Positions 48,278 to 58,400 of a stretch of 64,000 bases of DNA are shown here, in pieces. The position numbers and the translations under genes are program-made. Source of the stretch: an uncultured Clostridia bacterium (lineage in GTDB: Bacteria > Bacillota > Clostridia > Oscillospirales > Ruminococcaceae); the NCBI GenBank assembly GCA_947631115.1, contig CANRKB010000002.1, forward strand, positions 1 through 64,000, given 5' to 3'. The notes below the pieces were generated by a model. That model was not told the origin of the DNA. It made no database searches and saw only the letters and a list, made by a program, of their open reading frames with translations. The stretch's first letter is position 1; each line of letters begins with the position of its first letter.

Positions 48278-50464
48278 TCATGGCGTAAGTTTCAAAAAGA
48301 AAATATCGGGGAAGAAGAGCGCCGCGGAAATGAACGCCGCGAGTAGTATTATGCACATAACAGCTTGCTTTTTGTTGAACGGAAAACATACGCGAAACAG
48401 TGAAGCAAAACAAACCGCCGCAGTAAAAAACGTGCAAATTGTCGAAATAAAGTCTGCGGAAAAGCCGAAATTTCCTAGAATTATTTCAAGCAGGACAACG
48501 CCGACCGCAGCAATTATCCCGAACGGCGCGGCGCGTTTAAGCGCGTTTTTTGCGAAACTTCCGCGAACAATGCTGAAATTCGGCTCAAACGTCAGCAGAA
48601 AAGACGGCGCGCCTATCATAAGCGCGCTTATAAGCGTGAGCTGTATGGGCTTGAAAGGATAGTTGTACGGCAAAAACAGAAAAAATGCCGAAAGTATAAA
48701 AGAAAAAATTGTCTTTACAAGAAACAGAGCCGAAGAGCGTTCGATGTTGTTTATACAGCGCCGCCCCTCGTTTACGCAGTCCGATAAAGAAGCAAAGTCC
48801 GAGTTTAAAAGCACAAGTTCGCATACACACTTTGCAGCGTCGCTTCCCGATTTAAGCGCTGCAGAGCAGTCCGCCGCGATCATGGCGGGAACGTCGTTTA
48901 CTCCGTCGCCTATCATTGCTACGGTATGTCCAGAAGCTTGAAGCGCTTTTATGATTTCAACTTTCTGGTCGGGCTTTGCTCTGCCGAATATCGAATTTTT
49001 CTCGGCAATTTCAGAGAGATTTTCTTTGTCGGCTTTCGACATATCCGTACAGTTTCCCTCAAATCCGCACTTCTTTGCAATTTCAGCAACGGTTTCGGGA
49101 GCGTCGCCGCTTATTATTTTAAGCTGCACGCCTTGTTCTCTGAAAAATTTAAGAGCTTTTTCGGCGGAAGGTCTTATCGTATCCGAAAGAGTTATTATCG
49201 CTTTCGCGGTTATATTATTCGGAATTTTTCCGTCGGTTATTCGTTCGCCGCTTTGTGCAAGAACAAGCACCCTAAGCCCCGAATCCGAAAACTTCCCGCA
49301 AAGTTTATTGTCCCCGAAAACAAATTCTTCCGCTCCGAGAATTAGCGTTCCGTAAGTTTCAAACGCTGCGGCGCTCCATTTTCTTTCCGATGAAAATTCT
49401 ATTACATTAAGAGGCTTTTCGGCGTTGCACTTTGAAAGTCCCTCGGAAATTGCCTTTACTGTGGCGTTAGGAGCGTCAAATGCATTTACAAAAGAATATA
49501 ACGCCGAGCTTATGTCAAAAGTTTCGTCAACGGGAATTATTTCTTCAAGTTTAAGTTTTCCCTCCGTCAGAGTTCCTGTTTTGTCAATGCAAAGAACGTC
49601 AGCTCTTGACAGCCTTTCGGCGCAATAAAGGTTCTGGCAGAGCGTTTTCTTGTGCGCGAGCCTTATTGAGCTTACCGCAAGGGCGGTGCTTGTCAGAAGC
49701 AGAAGTCCCTCGGGTATCATTCCTATAAGCGCGGCGGAAGTCTGTTCAACGCTTTGCACAAGCGGAGTTTCCGCAAAGAAAAACGCTTTTACGAACAAGA
49801 CCGCTCCAAACGGGAAAATACAAGCCGAAACTATTTTCAGTATCTTGTTTATGTCGTTCATCATAGCCGAACGGCGTTTTATCGGCTTTTTAGCCGTTGC
49901 AGTGATCTTTCCCGAAAGGCTCTCGTCTCCGACTTTTGTTGCCTGAGCTTTGCAGTGACCGCTCGTTATAAAGCTTCCCGAGTAGAGTATATCGCCCTTG
50001 CGTTTTAAAACGGCGTCGCTCTCGCCCGTAAGCAGGCTTTCGTTTACTTCAACATTTCCCTCAAGCACAACACAGTCCGCGCATACGGAGTTTCCGTTTC
50101 TAAGAACTATAAGATCGTTTTCGACAACCCTTTCAAACGGTATCTCTATTTCTTTTCCGTCGCGTATAACGTTTGCTTTCGGCGCGTTTAATATCTTCAG
50201 TTTATCTATTTTTATCTTTGCGCGTATCTCCTCGAAAATACCTATAGCGGCATTTCCTATGACAACGCCCATAAACAGCATATTTCTCCAGCTTCCGACC
50301 AAAGCAAGAGCAACAGCAATAATAACGTTTATAAGGTTAAAGAGCGTGAAAATATTAGAACTTATTATTCTTCCTATGCTCTTGGTCTTGACTCCGCCGC
50401 TGTTTTCGGGCATGCCCTTTGCTTCTTCGGAGCTTAAGCCTTTGTTTAAGTCAATTTCTTTCAA
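48278..50464 (-). CDS. P-type cation ATPase, CtpE-like
   Basis: A 728-residue transport ATPase. Actuator motif LLTGES (about residues 140-145), helix-4 motif MIPEGLLLLTS, phosphorylation site CIDKTGTLTEG, and hinge MIGDGVNDVPAM are intact; about eight to ten helices with the last six C-terminal. PEGL in helix 4 and absence of heavy-metal CPx motifs point to the Ca2+/Mg2+-like group; closest type is CtpE, implicated in calcium uptake. Ion specificity here is inferred. Start appears to be TTG 50464, with GGTG 8 bases ahead. Monocistronic. Confidence 0.92.
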   Translation of the reverse strand: MKEIDLNKGLSSEEAKGMPENSGGVKTKSIGRIISSNIFTLFNLINVIIAVALALVGSWRNMLFMGVVIGNAAIGIFEEIRAKIKIDKLKILNAPKANVIRDGKEIEIPFERVVENDLIVLRNGNSVCADCVVLEGNVEVNESLLTGESDAVLKRKGDILYSGSFITSGHCKAQATKVGDESLSGKITATAKKPIKRRSAMMNDINKILKIVSACIFPFGAVLFVKAFFFAETPLVQSVEQTSAALIGMIPEGLLLLTSTALAVSSIRLAHKKTLCQNLYCAERLSRADVLCIDKTGTLTEGKLKLEEIIPVDETFDISSALYSFVNAFDAPNATVKAISEGLSKCNAEKPLNVIEFSSERKWSAAAFETYGTLILGAEEFVFGDNKLCGKFSDSGLRVLVLAQSGERITDGKIPNNITAKAIITLSDTIRPSAEKALKFFREQGVQLKIISGDAPETVAEIAKKCGFEGNCTDMSKADKENLSEIAEKNSIFGRAKPDQKVEIIKALQASGHTVAMIGDGVNDVPAMIAADCSAALKSGSDAAKCVCELVLLNSDFASLSDCVNEGRRCINNIERSSALFLVKTIFSFILSAFFLFLPYNYPFKPIQLTLISALMIGAPSFLLTFEPNFSIVRGSFAKNALKRAAPFGIIAAVGVVLLEIILGNFGFSADFISTICTFFTAAVCFASLFRVCFPFNKKQAVMCIILLAAFISAALFFPDIFFLKLTP

Positions 50465-50557
50465 GTTTATTCACCGCTTTCTGTTGTTAATTATAACCGA
50501 AATTTCGACAGGTGTCAATTATGTATTTGATAATTTTGTGAAATTTTTTCGTTTGAC

Positions 50558-50586
50558 TTGATTTATTTTCTTTTTTATGTTATAAT
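50558..50586 (+). promoter_or_regulatory. SigA promoter of citrate synthase
   Basis: TTGATT (50558-50563), 17-bp spacer, TATAAT (50581-50586). The 80-base leader has a hairpin AAAACTGC-TTTTC-GGCAGTTTT at about 50609-50629 without T-run. Confidence 0.75.
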
Positions 50587-50666
50587 TAATTTAATATACA
50601 TATTTAGAAAACTGCTTTTCGGCAGTTTTCCGTGAACGATTATATTTATTTATGAGGAGGGATCAT

Positions 50667-52013
50667 ATGACTGATGAAATCAGAGAATATGCAGCTTTAA
50701 AACAGGAGATATGCAGAAAGAATGACGAAATTTCCGACGAGCTTTTTAAAAAGTACGGCGTAAACCGCGGACTTCGAGACATAAACGGAAAAGGCGTTCT
50801 TACGGGACTTACGACCATTTCAAAAATGGTTTCATTTACAAAAGATGAAAACGGAAACGAAGTGCCGTGCGAGGGAGAACTTTGGTATCGCGGATATAAT
50901 GTAAAGGACCTTGTTTCCATGTGCGGCGACAGCTGTTACGGGTTTGAAAAAGCGGCTTATCTTCTTATTTTCGGAGAGATGCCGGATGAAAAGGAAACAG
51001 AGCGCTTTAAGGAAATTCTCGGAAAGTGCCGCTCTCTTCCTACAAACTTCACCCGCGATGTTATAATGAAAGCGCCGAGCAAGGATATTATGAACTCGAT
51101 GACGAGGAGTATTTTAACGCTTGCGTCATACGATCCTACCACAAATTCGGGAAAGTTTGAGGACAGCCTTTATCAGTGCATAATGCTTATCGCCGAGTTT
51201 CCTATGCTCGCGGTATACGCTTATCATGCGTACAATCATTATGAGAATGATGAAAGTATGTATATACATCGCCCCGACAGCTCGCTTTCAACGGCTGAAA
51301 ATCTGCTTATGATGCTTCGCCCGGACAAGCAGTATTCTCCGCTTGAGGCTAAAGTCCTTGACGTAGCGCTAATGCTCCACATGGAACACGGCGGCGGAAA
51401 CAACTCCACATTTACTACCCGCGTCGTAACTTCTTCAGGCTCGGATACTTATTCGACGATTGCCGCGGCAATGTCTTCGCTCAAGGGACCGAAACACGGC
51501 GGCGCAAATATAAAAGTCATGGAAATGATGGACAATATTCGTCAGAATGTCAAAGACACCAAGGATTATGAAGAGGTCTATGATTATCTCGGAAAGATAC
51601 TTGCGGGTGAGGCATTTGATCACAAGGGGCTTATCTACGGCATGGGACACGCGGTGTATTCGCTTTCCGACCCGAGAGAGAGAATATTCAGAGGGTTTGT
51701 CGAAAAACTTGCGGCGGCTAAAGAGCGCGAGGACGATATGCTGCTTTATAAGTATGTTGAGGACGCCGCGCCGAAGCTTATTGCCGAAAAGCGCAAGATA
51801 ATGAAAGGAGTAAGCCCGAACGTTGACTTCTACAGCGGCTTTGTTTATGATATGCTCGGAATACCGACCGAACTCTTTACCGCGATATTTGCCATAGCAA
51901 GAATTGCGGGCTGGAGCGCGCATAGGCTCGAAGAGCTTATAAGCGCGGGTAAAATTATTCGTCCCGCATATATGAGCGTTATGAAGCGCGCTGAAGTTGA
52001 AAACAGCAATTGA
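50667..52013 (+). CDS. gltA: Citrate synthase
   Basis: A 448-residue citrate/methylcitrate-synthase family enzyme condensing acetyl-CoA with oxaloacetate. Active-site residues are in place: His in MLHMEHGGGNNSTF, His in YGMGHAVYS, and Asp in PNVDFYSG; 'KGPKHGGAN' is also conserved. ATG 50667 has GAGGAGGG ahead; an ATG five codons upstream lies within this ribosome site. Length fits the longer clostridial type. Monocistronic, closed by a strong terminator. It may feed a partial TCA path toward glutamate. Confidence 0.95.
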   Translation: MTDEIREYAALKQEICRKNDEISDELFKKYGVNRGLRDINGKGVLTGLTTISKMVSFTKDENGNEVPCEGELWYRGYNVKDLVSMCGDSCYGFEKAAYLLIFGEMPDEKETERFKEILGKCRSLPTNFTRDVIMKAPSKDIMNSMTRSILTLASYDPTTNSGKFEDSLYQCIMLIAEFPMLAVYAYHAYNHYENDESMYIHRPDSSLSTAENLLMMLRPDKQYSPLEAKVLDVALMLHMEHGGGNNSTFTTRVVTSSGSDTYSTIAAAMSSLKGPKHGGANIKVMEMMDNIRQNVKDTKDYEEVYDYLGKILAGEAFDHKGLIYGMGHAVYSLSDPRERIFRGFVEKLAAAKEREDDMLLYKYVEDAAPKLIAEKRKIMKGVSPNVDFYSGFVYDMLGIPTELFTAIFAIARIAGWSAHRLEELISAGKIIRPAYMSVMKRAEVENSN

Positions 52014-52020
52014 TTTAAAT

Positions 52021-52056
52021 ATCAGAGCCGATTTTTTTCGGCTCTGAATTTTTTTG
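52021..52056 (+). terminator. Intrinsic terminator of citrate synthase
   Basis: TCAGAGCCGA and TCGGCTCTGA form a stem around a T-rich loop, followed by ATTTTTTTG. Confidence 0.95.
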
Positions 52057-52066
52057 TAATTTCCTA

Positions 52067-52095
52067 TTGAAATGAGAGAGAAAATGTATTATAAT
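52067..52095 (+). promoter_or_regulatory. SigA promoter of the zapA-U32 operon
   Basis: TTGAAA (52067-52072), 17-bp spacer, TATAAT (52090-52095). Transcription should start near 52102, giving a leader of about 100 bases. Confidence 0.8.
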
Positions 52096-52109
52096 GTAAA
52101 TGAGTAGGT

Positions 52110-52159
52110 CTGCATAATGAGCCGTGTTACTGACAACGCATATTAGGCTTTAAATGCAG
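52110..52159 (+). ncRNA. Structured RNA leader upstream of the ZapA-like gene
   Basis: Three helices stack in one hairpin: CTGCAT (52110-52115) with ATGCAG (52154-52159); GAGCC (52119-52123) with GGCTT (52146-52150); GTGTT (52124-52128) with AACGC (52135-52139), loop ACTGAC. It begins at the predicted transcription start and ends 40 bases before the start codon. I do not recognise it as a known riboswitch or 6S RNA. It could be a cis-regulatory element or a short independent RNA. Confidence 0.45.
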
Positions 52160-52199
52160 TCTGAAAATAAACTTTTTTTGAAAGGAAAGGTATAAGGGT

Positions 52200-53360
52200 A
52201 TGTTAAACGAAAAGATCACTGTCACAATAGGCGGAAGAAATTACAAGCTCGTTACGGACAATTCAAAGATACTTCTTGCCGCAGCAGAAAAGATCGACAA
52301 GAAAATGGAAGAATACTGTACGGCAAATATCGACCTTCGCCGTGATGACGCCGCCGTATATTCCGCGCTTGAAATTTCAAATGACCTTTGCGAGGCGGAA
52401 GAAATGCTTTCTTCTGCAAGCGCTGAGATAACTCGTCTTAAAGCTGTAGAAGAAAAGGCGACAGCCTCAGCCGAGGAAAACAAAAAACTGAAAGCTGACA
52501 GTGACGAGCTTAAAAAGCTGAAAACCGAGTTTGAAAAGCTTTCAAAACGCTTTTCGGAACTTGAGAGTAAAAACGAACAGCTTTCAGAAACCCTTAAAAC
52601 TGCAAATGAAAAAGCTGCGGAGAGCGACAAGCTGAAGTCAAAGCTTTCCGAAGCAGAACGCAGCATTTCCGATCTTAAAAACAAAAACGCCGACCTTTCA
52701 AAAGAAGCAAGTAATAAAGCTGCCGAAACCGAAAAACAGAAGAAAACCGTTTCGGAAAAGGATAAACGTATTACGGAGCTTACCGCGGAGAATAAAAAAG
52801 CGGTAAAGTTTTCCGAGGAAAATAAAAGACTGCTTGAAAAACTTGAAAAGACTAAGAATTTTGAAGAAGCCTTCAACCGCGAAAAATCGCGCGCCGATAA
52901 AGCTGAAGCCGATGCTGTAAAACAAAAAGAACAAAACGAAAAACTTTCAAAGGAAAATTCTGAAAACGCTTTAAAAATAAGCGATCTTGAAAATAAGCTC
53001 AAAAGCAAGACCGCAAGCGCTGATGATTATAAAGCTCTCGAGGCAATGTACGACGAACTTGAAAAGTCGGAGAAAGACCTTAGAAAACAATTAGACGTTC
53101 TTTCAAAGGACAAGAACGTAAAAGCAAACGCCGAGCTCAGAGAACTTAAAGCAAAGTATTCGCAATTAGAAAGCGAAAATGCCGCGTTAAAGGCGGCAGA
53201 TAATAACGGCGGAGAGCTTGAAGCCGTAAAAGAACAGATCACGGCAATTAAGGCGAGAAATGAAAAACTTACAAAACAAGTTAAGACGCTTAAAAAGGAA
53301 AACACTGCCCTTGAAAAGCAGTTAAAAGAAGCGCAGGAAGACGGTCAGCTTACTTTATGA
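52200..53360 (+). CDS. ZapA-like cell division protein with long coiled coil
   Basis: A 386-residue protein. Residues 1-90 match ZapA ('ITVTIGGRNYKLVTDNSKILLAAAEKIDKKMEEY', 'AVYSALEISNDLCEAEEM'), which binds FtsZ and bundles its filaments. Normal ZapA is about 90-110 residues; here residues 90-385 are a continuous Lys/Glu/Leu-rich coiled coil, so the protein is a long rod. The U32 peptidase gene overlaps its end by 4 bp, a gene pair usual in Clostridia. Confidence 0.88.
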   Translation: MLNEKITVTIGGRNYKLVTDNSKILLAAAEKIDKKMEEYCTANIDLRRDDAAVYSALEISNDLCEAEEMLSSASAEITRLKAVEEKATASAEENKKLKADSDELKKLKTEFEKLSKRFSELESKNEQLSETLKTANEKAAESDKLKSKLSEAERSISDLKNKNADLSKEASNKAAETEKQKKTVSEKDKRITELTAENKKAVKFSEENKRLLEKLEKTKNFEEAFNREKSRADKAEADAVKQKEQNEKLSKENSENALKISDLENKLKSKTASADDYKALEAMYDELEKSEKDLRKQLDVLSKDKNVKANAELRELKAKYSQLESENAALKAADNNGGELEAVKEQITAIKARNEKLTKQVKTLKKENTALEKQLKEAQEDGQLTL

Positions 53361-55384
53361 GCGAAATACTTGCGCCATGCGGGAGCTTTGAGAGCCTATT
53401 TGCAGCGCTAAGATCGGGAGCGGACGCCGTTTATGCGGGAATGAAAAACTTTTCCGCAAGAAAAAATGCCGAAAATTTTTCGGACGCGGATCTTGAAAAA
53501 GCGGTCGAAGAATGTCATAAACGCGGAGTAAAACTTTATGTGGCTTTGAATACGCTTGTCTATGATAAAGAACTGCCGGAACTTGCCGAGTGTGTAAAAA
53601 CAGCGGCAAAATGCGGCGCCGACGGAATTATTGTTCAGGATTTGGGGGCGGCTGAACTTATACGCCGGATCTGCCCCGAAATGCCGCGCCACGCTTCTAC
53701 TCAGATGACGCTTAACAGTATTTCCGGAGTAAAAGCAGCGGAAGAACTCGGCTTTTCGAGAGTGGTTTTGGGGCGCGAACTTTCCAAAGACGAAATTTTA
53801 AACATAAGCAGAAACACCGATATTGAGCTTGAGATTTTCGTTCACGGCGCGCTTTGCACGTCGATAAGCGGTCAGTGTTATATGAGTGCGTTTTTCGGCG
53901 GCAGAAGCGGAAACCGCGGACTTTGCGCGCAGCCTTGCCGCCTTGATTTCAGCGTGAACGGGAGACATAATGTTATTTCTCTAAAAGACGGGTCTATTGT
54001 AGAACATCTTCCCGAGCTTTCGGAAATTGCTTCTTTCAAGATAGAGGGAAGAATGAAACGCCCCGAATATGTCGCCTGCTCGGTCGACGCATGCGTTAAA
54101 AGCGCAGGAAAAAATGATTTTGACAGCGAGCGTCTTAAAAACGTATTTTCGCGCAGCGGACTTACCGACGGATATTTTACGGGCAATATGAATAATATGA
54201 ACGGTATCCGTAAAAAGGACGACGTTGAAATTACTTCCAAAACGCTCGGTTCGATTCGCGAACTTTATAAGAACGAGTTTCCGAGGATAAAGACAGATGT
54301 TTTTGTTAAGATAGCCGTGGGAGAGCCTTTATATATCAAAGCAAGCTGTAAATACGGAGATGTGATCTGTAAAAGTTTGGAACTCCCCGAAACAGCAGTA
54401 GGAAAACCGCTGGATGAAAAGACCGTTTGCGAGAGAATAGCGAAGTTTGGCGGTACGCAGTTTTATGCCGGTGAAATTTCCGCTAGTGTAGATAATGGTC
54501 TGTTTGTACCTGTTTCCGCTTTAAATTCACTAAGACGGGAAGCGTGCGAAAAGCTCGAGGCTCTTGTTCTTGAAAAGAATACACATACTTATAATATATA
54601 TGAGCCCGAGATAAAACCGATTGAGCGTAATTTGCCGAAAAAAACAGCTTACCGCGCCGAAGTCAGCAACGAAAAACAGTTTATGCAGGCGCTCAGTCTT
54701 TCGTTTGAAATGATATATGCGCCTATGGAATTGCTTTGTGAGAAAACTCCCTGTAAAGAGAGAATAGCGGTATCTCCTCCTTTGATAATTGATGAAACAG
54801 CAGACAGAGAGCGTCTTTGCGAGCTGCGCAGAATGGGATTTGAAAACGGATACGCTCAGACCCTTGCGCATATGCGGCTTTTAAAAGAGTGCGGATTTAA
54901 GATACACGGCGGTTTCAGAATGAATATCCTCAATTCCGTATCGGCGGGAGTATGCGAAAATCTCGGCTTTTCGGATATAACTCTTTCCGTTGAGGGAAAC
55001 GCTTATGTACTTTCAATGGTAAAAAGCGGTATTCCTATGGGCATGATCGCTTACGGAAAACTTCCGCTTACGCTTATGCGCAGATGTCCTATTGCAGACG
55101 GAAAGACCTGCGGGATATACGCAGGCAGGCAAGATTGCAAAAAGACGATATACGACCGCTTCGGTCGGGAAATGCCTGTTTCATGCAAGGGAAGATGCGT
55201 TGAGCTTTTAAATCCCGATCCGCTTGTTTTGAGCGACAAGCCCGAAATGCTCGGAAAATTTGATTTCATAGTATTTTGTTTCACTGACGAAACGGATATT
55301 GAAAGCATAGTAAAAATGTATGACGAGCATATAAAGCCGAGCGGCAGATTTACGCGCGGATTGACTTCCGAGGGCGTGATTTAA
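53357..55384 (+). CDS. U32 family peptidase / RlhA-like 23S rRNA hydroxylase
   Basis: A 675-residue protein. N-terminal U32 domain: 'ILAPCGSFESLFAALRSGADAVYAG', 'ALNTLVYDKEL', 'TQMTLNSISG', 'IEIFVHGALCTSISGQCYMSAFFGGRSGNRGLCAQPCR' with the four Cys that bind a cofactor or Fe-S cluster, and 'FKIEGRMKRPEYV'. Middle region matches DUF3656, and the C-terminal part contains 'RCPI…C' Cys motifs. This is the architecture of RlhA/YdcP, required for hydroxylation of a 23S rRNA cytidine; a protease activity is doubtful. Cotranscribed with zapA. Confidence 0.92.
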   Translation: MSEILAPCGSFESLFAALRSGADAVYAGMKNFSARKNAENFSDADLEKAVEECHKRGVKLYVALNTLVYDKELPELAECVKTAAKCGADGIIVQDLGAAELIRRICPEMPRHASTQMTLNSISGVKAAEELGFSRVVLGRELSKDEILNISRNTDIELEIFVHGALCTSISGQCYMSAFFGGRSGNRGLCAQPCRLDFSVNGRHNVISLKDGSIVEHLPELSEIASFKIEGRMKRPEYVACSVDACVKSAGKNDFDSERLKNVFSRSGLTDGYFTGNMNNMNGIRKKDDVEITSKTLGSIRELYKNEFPRIKTDVFVKIAVGEPLYIKASCKYGDVICKSLELPETAVGKPLDEKTVCERIAKFGGTQFYAGEISASVDNGLFVPVSALNSLRREACEKLEALVLEKNTHTYNIYEPEIKPIERNLPKKTAYRAEVSNEKQFMQALSLSFEMIYAPMELLCEKTPCKERIAVSPPLIIDETADRERLCELRRMGFENGYAQTLAHMRLLKECGFKIHGGFRMNILNSVSAGVCENLGFSDITLSVEGNAYVLSMVKSGIPMGMIAYGKLPLTLMRRCPIADGKTCGIYAGRQDCKKTIYDRFGREMPVSCKGRCVELLNPDPLVLSDKPEMLGKFDFIVFCFTDETDIESIVKMYDEHIKPSGRFTRGLTSEGVI

Positions 55385-55428
55385 ATAAATTGAATTATAA
55401 AAAGTTTATGTGAAAGGACTGTAGTTAT

Positions 55429-58400
55429 ATGAAATTAAAAGCTCCGAATAATTTTAACGTCGTAGGCGAGGACGGAGCTTGTTTGGCGCGGTGGGACGCG
55501 GTAGAGGGCGCGGACGGCTACAAGCTGTACTTCTTCAGGGCTTCCGAAATGGAAAGCTGTATTAAGATACGTTATTCTCAGACGTGTGAAAAAACCGTGT
55601 TGGGTTTTGAAAATAACGAGGAGTATCTTGTAAGGATACGTGCTTTTACGCTTAAAAACGGAAAGGAAAATGTCGGAACGGCTAGCGAGAAAGTAGCGTT
55701 CACTCCGATAAGCACAAAGCTAAAAGCGCAGAAAACTATCTGTATGAAAGCAGGGGAGACTGCGCAGATAAAGTGCGAGCGCGAAAATTCCGTTCCGCGC
55801 ATAAGGTCGTTTATTTCATCAAACGAAAAAATAGCGACAGTCGATGTATCGGGCGTCGTAACCGCAAGGAGAGCAGGTTCCTGCAGCATAAAGATAACCG
55901 CTTCCGACGGCGAAATGTTTGAAACGAAGATAGAGGTCGAACGTTCGTATTCATCATCGGAAAATTATGCGACGATTATGCTTGCGGGAGATATTATGTG
56001 TACTCTTGCGCAAAAAAGCTCGACAAGATCGTTTGCATATGATTTTTCCGAGGCGTTTGCGGGGATAAAGGAAACGCTCGGCGAAGCTGATTATGCCGTA
56101 GGCGTCCTCGAGGCTGTATGCTATGACGGCGCGCCGTTTGAAAACGAAACTCTGAGACTTGAAAACGGAGCTTCAAACTCAAACTCTCCGTCTACTTTTC
56201 TTTCGGCAATTTCCCGCGCGGGCTTCAAAGGTCTTGTTACAGCGACAAACCACAATTGCGACGCGGGCGCTGACGGATTGTCGGAAACAGTGGAAAATAT
56301 CGAAGATCTCGGAATGGACAATATCGGAACTCTCGGAAGAAATCCCGTTATAGTTACAATAAAGGGAATAAAAGTCGGATTTATTGCCGTAAGCTCTGTT
56401 TCAAACGGTCTTGACGATACCGTGTCGGACAGACATCACCTGACGACAACGCTCGGAAGATTTGGCAGGAACAATTTTGAAAGACTTATCTCACGCGCTA
56501 AAACGAGAGGCGCGGAGTATATTATAGCCGTCCAGCATTGGGGAAGTATGAATACGCCGACAGTAGTAGAACAGCAGATCGAAACTGCGGAGTTTATGGC
56601 TGAAGCGGGAGCGGATCTTATTGTCGGCTCTCATCCTCACGTTATACAAAAACTTGCTTATATCAAAACCGCAGACGGAAGAACGGTACCTTGTCTTTAT
56701 TCTCTCGGAAATTTCCTTTCGACAATGCATGATGTAAGCGAAAACCGCGACGGAATCATTCTTTGCGTTAAACTTAAAAAGAAGAACGGTAAAATTTCCG
56801 CCGCGCTGTCCTATGTCCCCGTATGCAGTGAAAACAGGGAGTTTGGCGCCGCGGTTGTCCGCGCATATCCTCCTCATAGCGAATTTACGGAGGAAAGTTT
56901 TGAAAGGACTTCAAAGTTTTTTGAAAATAAACTCGGCTATTACGGCAAAAAACCGAAGATAATGCTTTCGGGTTCAATGCTCCTTAAAAAGATATTCACT
57001 TCGGGAAACGGCTTCAGAACGGACGATACGGCAATGTTCGTTTCCCAGCTTTCTCTCGGCTCAAAGCCCATATATTCGGAGAAAAACGGAGACGGGCGAC
57101 TTGCGCTTGAATTTTCAAAAGATCTGTCTGAATATGTTTATTCTTCAAGACCCGATTATATCGCGGTGGATTTTTTCGGCGCGGGTTCTTACTCGTGTCT
57201 GAGAATTGACAACGGGGAAGACCAGAGCTATTTTACAAATTCAAAGAGCTTTATAAAAAGCGATTTTTATGCCCGTCATAAATATGAAATGATAAAGATT
57301 CGTCCTCCTTTCGGAGAGGCGATCTATAAGCCGCTTATAAAAAGTTATGCCGACAAACTGCTTGCGGTCGTTTCGGGAAAGCAGATAGTTCTTTTCCGCA
57401 CCAAAATTACAAACGCCCGCGTCAAGAAAACCGAGCTTCGCACCGTTCCCGCGCCAGACCGCACAAACAAATTTATTCGCGCAATGGAGGATTATTTCAT
57501 TGAGCTTGTAAAGCCGCGCGTGATAAACCTTTCGGGAAAGTTTTTCTCAAATGTAGACGGCAATGATTTTGAGGACGAATATTATGAAGAAGCGTACAGA
57601 GCGTTTGTGGAAATAACATCCGAAAAGGGAAGAACTTGTGTAAATAAGCCCGATCCGGAATCATGGTTTGAAAGAGTGCTTAAATATTACGACAGCATGA
57701 CCGCGCGTTCTTACAATAAACGTCTTCTTGATATGAGCTGCGCTGCGGACAATATCATAGCAAAGACCAACAAGGAATTTGCCGCGAACAACCGTACAAG
57801 GCTCTTAAAGCTCAAGGCTTCGGGTACTTGCGAGTTGTCCTCTGTCCGCAAGTTCTTTGAAAACGATCCATATGCCGAAGAAGTCTGCCGTGCGGCGGAG
57901 ATAATCGAGGCAGTACAAAGAGGCGGACTTGAACGCACATACGAGTTTTTTAAACCCGCGTTTTCGGGAAATTACAATATTGTAAAATCCATAGCTAAAT
58001 TGCTGTCGGCTCAGACGGGTATTCCCGTAAACGAATACAACGCGGAGCTGGTTTTCTTGCTTCGCGGAAAACCACAGTTCAGGCGTTATGCCACCGATCT
58101 TAACATGATGACTGTCGACATCTGGGGAAGCGCGGTTTCAAGAGAATCGCTGAATTGCTGCCGTGACGCCCAGATAGGAACGTTCATTCAGAAACAAGCT
58201 CCCATACTGAACTACGAGGATCCCGTGAAAGTAGATTTTCCCGAAAGCGCCGATACCTTCAAGGGGAGCGCATACAGGAGAAAAACTGCCCTTGACGCGT
58301 TTAACAGAAACGGTTTCAAAGTGCTTGAAGAAAGCGATTCAAGCTGGATATTGCTTGATTTTTACGACGTTATTTGCCGAATGGCAGAATATGAGGGAAG

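Noticed and set aside
52102-52199. 6S RNA candidate upstream of zapA, as in some Proteobacteria
   Set aside because: The segment is too short (about 50 structured bases), and I see no large central bubble or closing stem of 6S RNA.
52241-53008. A Ser/Phe-rich minus-strand frame opposite the ZapA-like gene
   Set aside because: The antisense of Lys/Glu-rich coiled-coil codons gives Phe/Ser-rich low complexity; no start signals.
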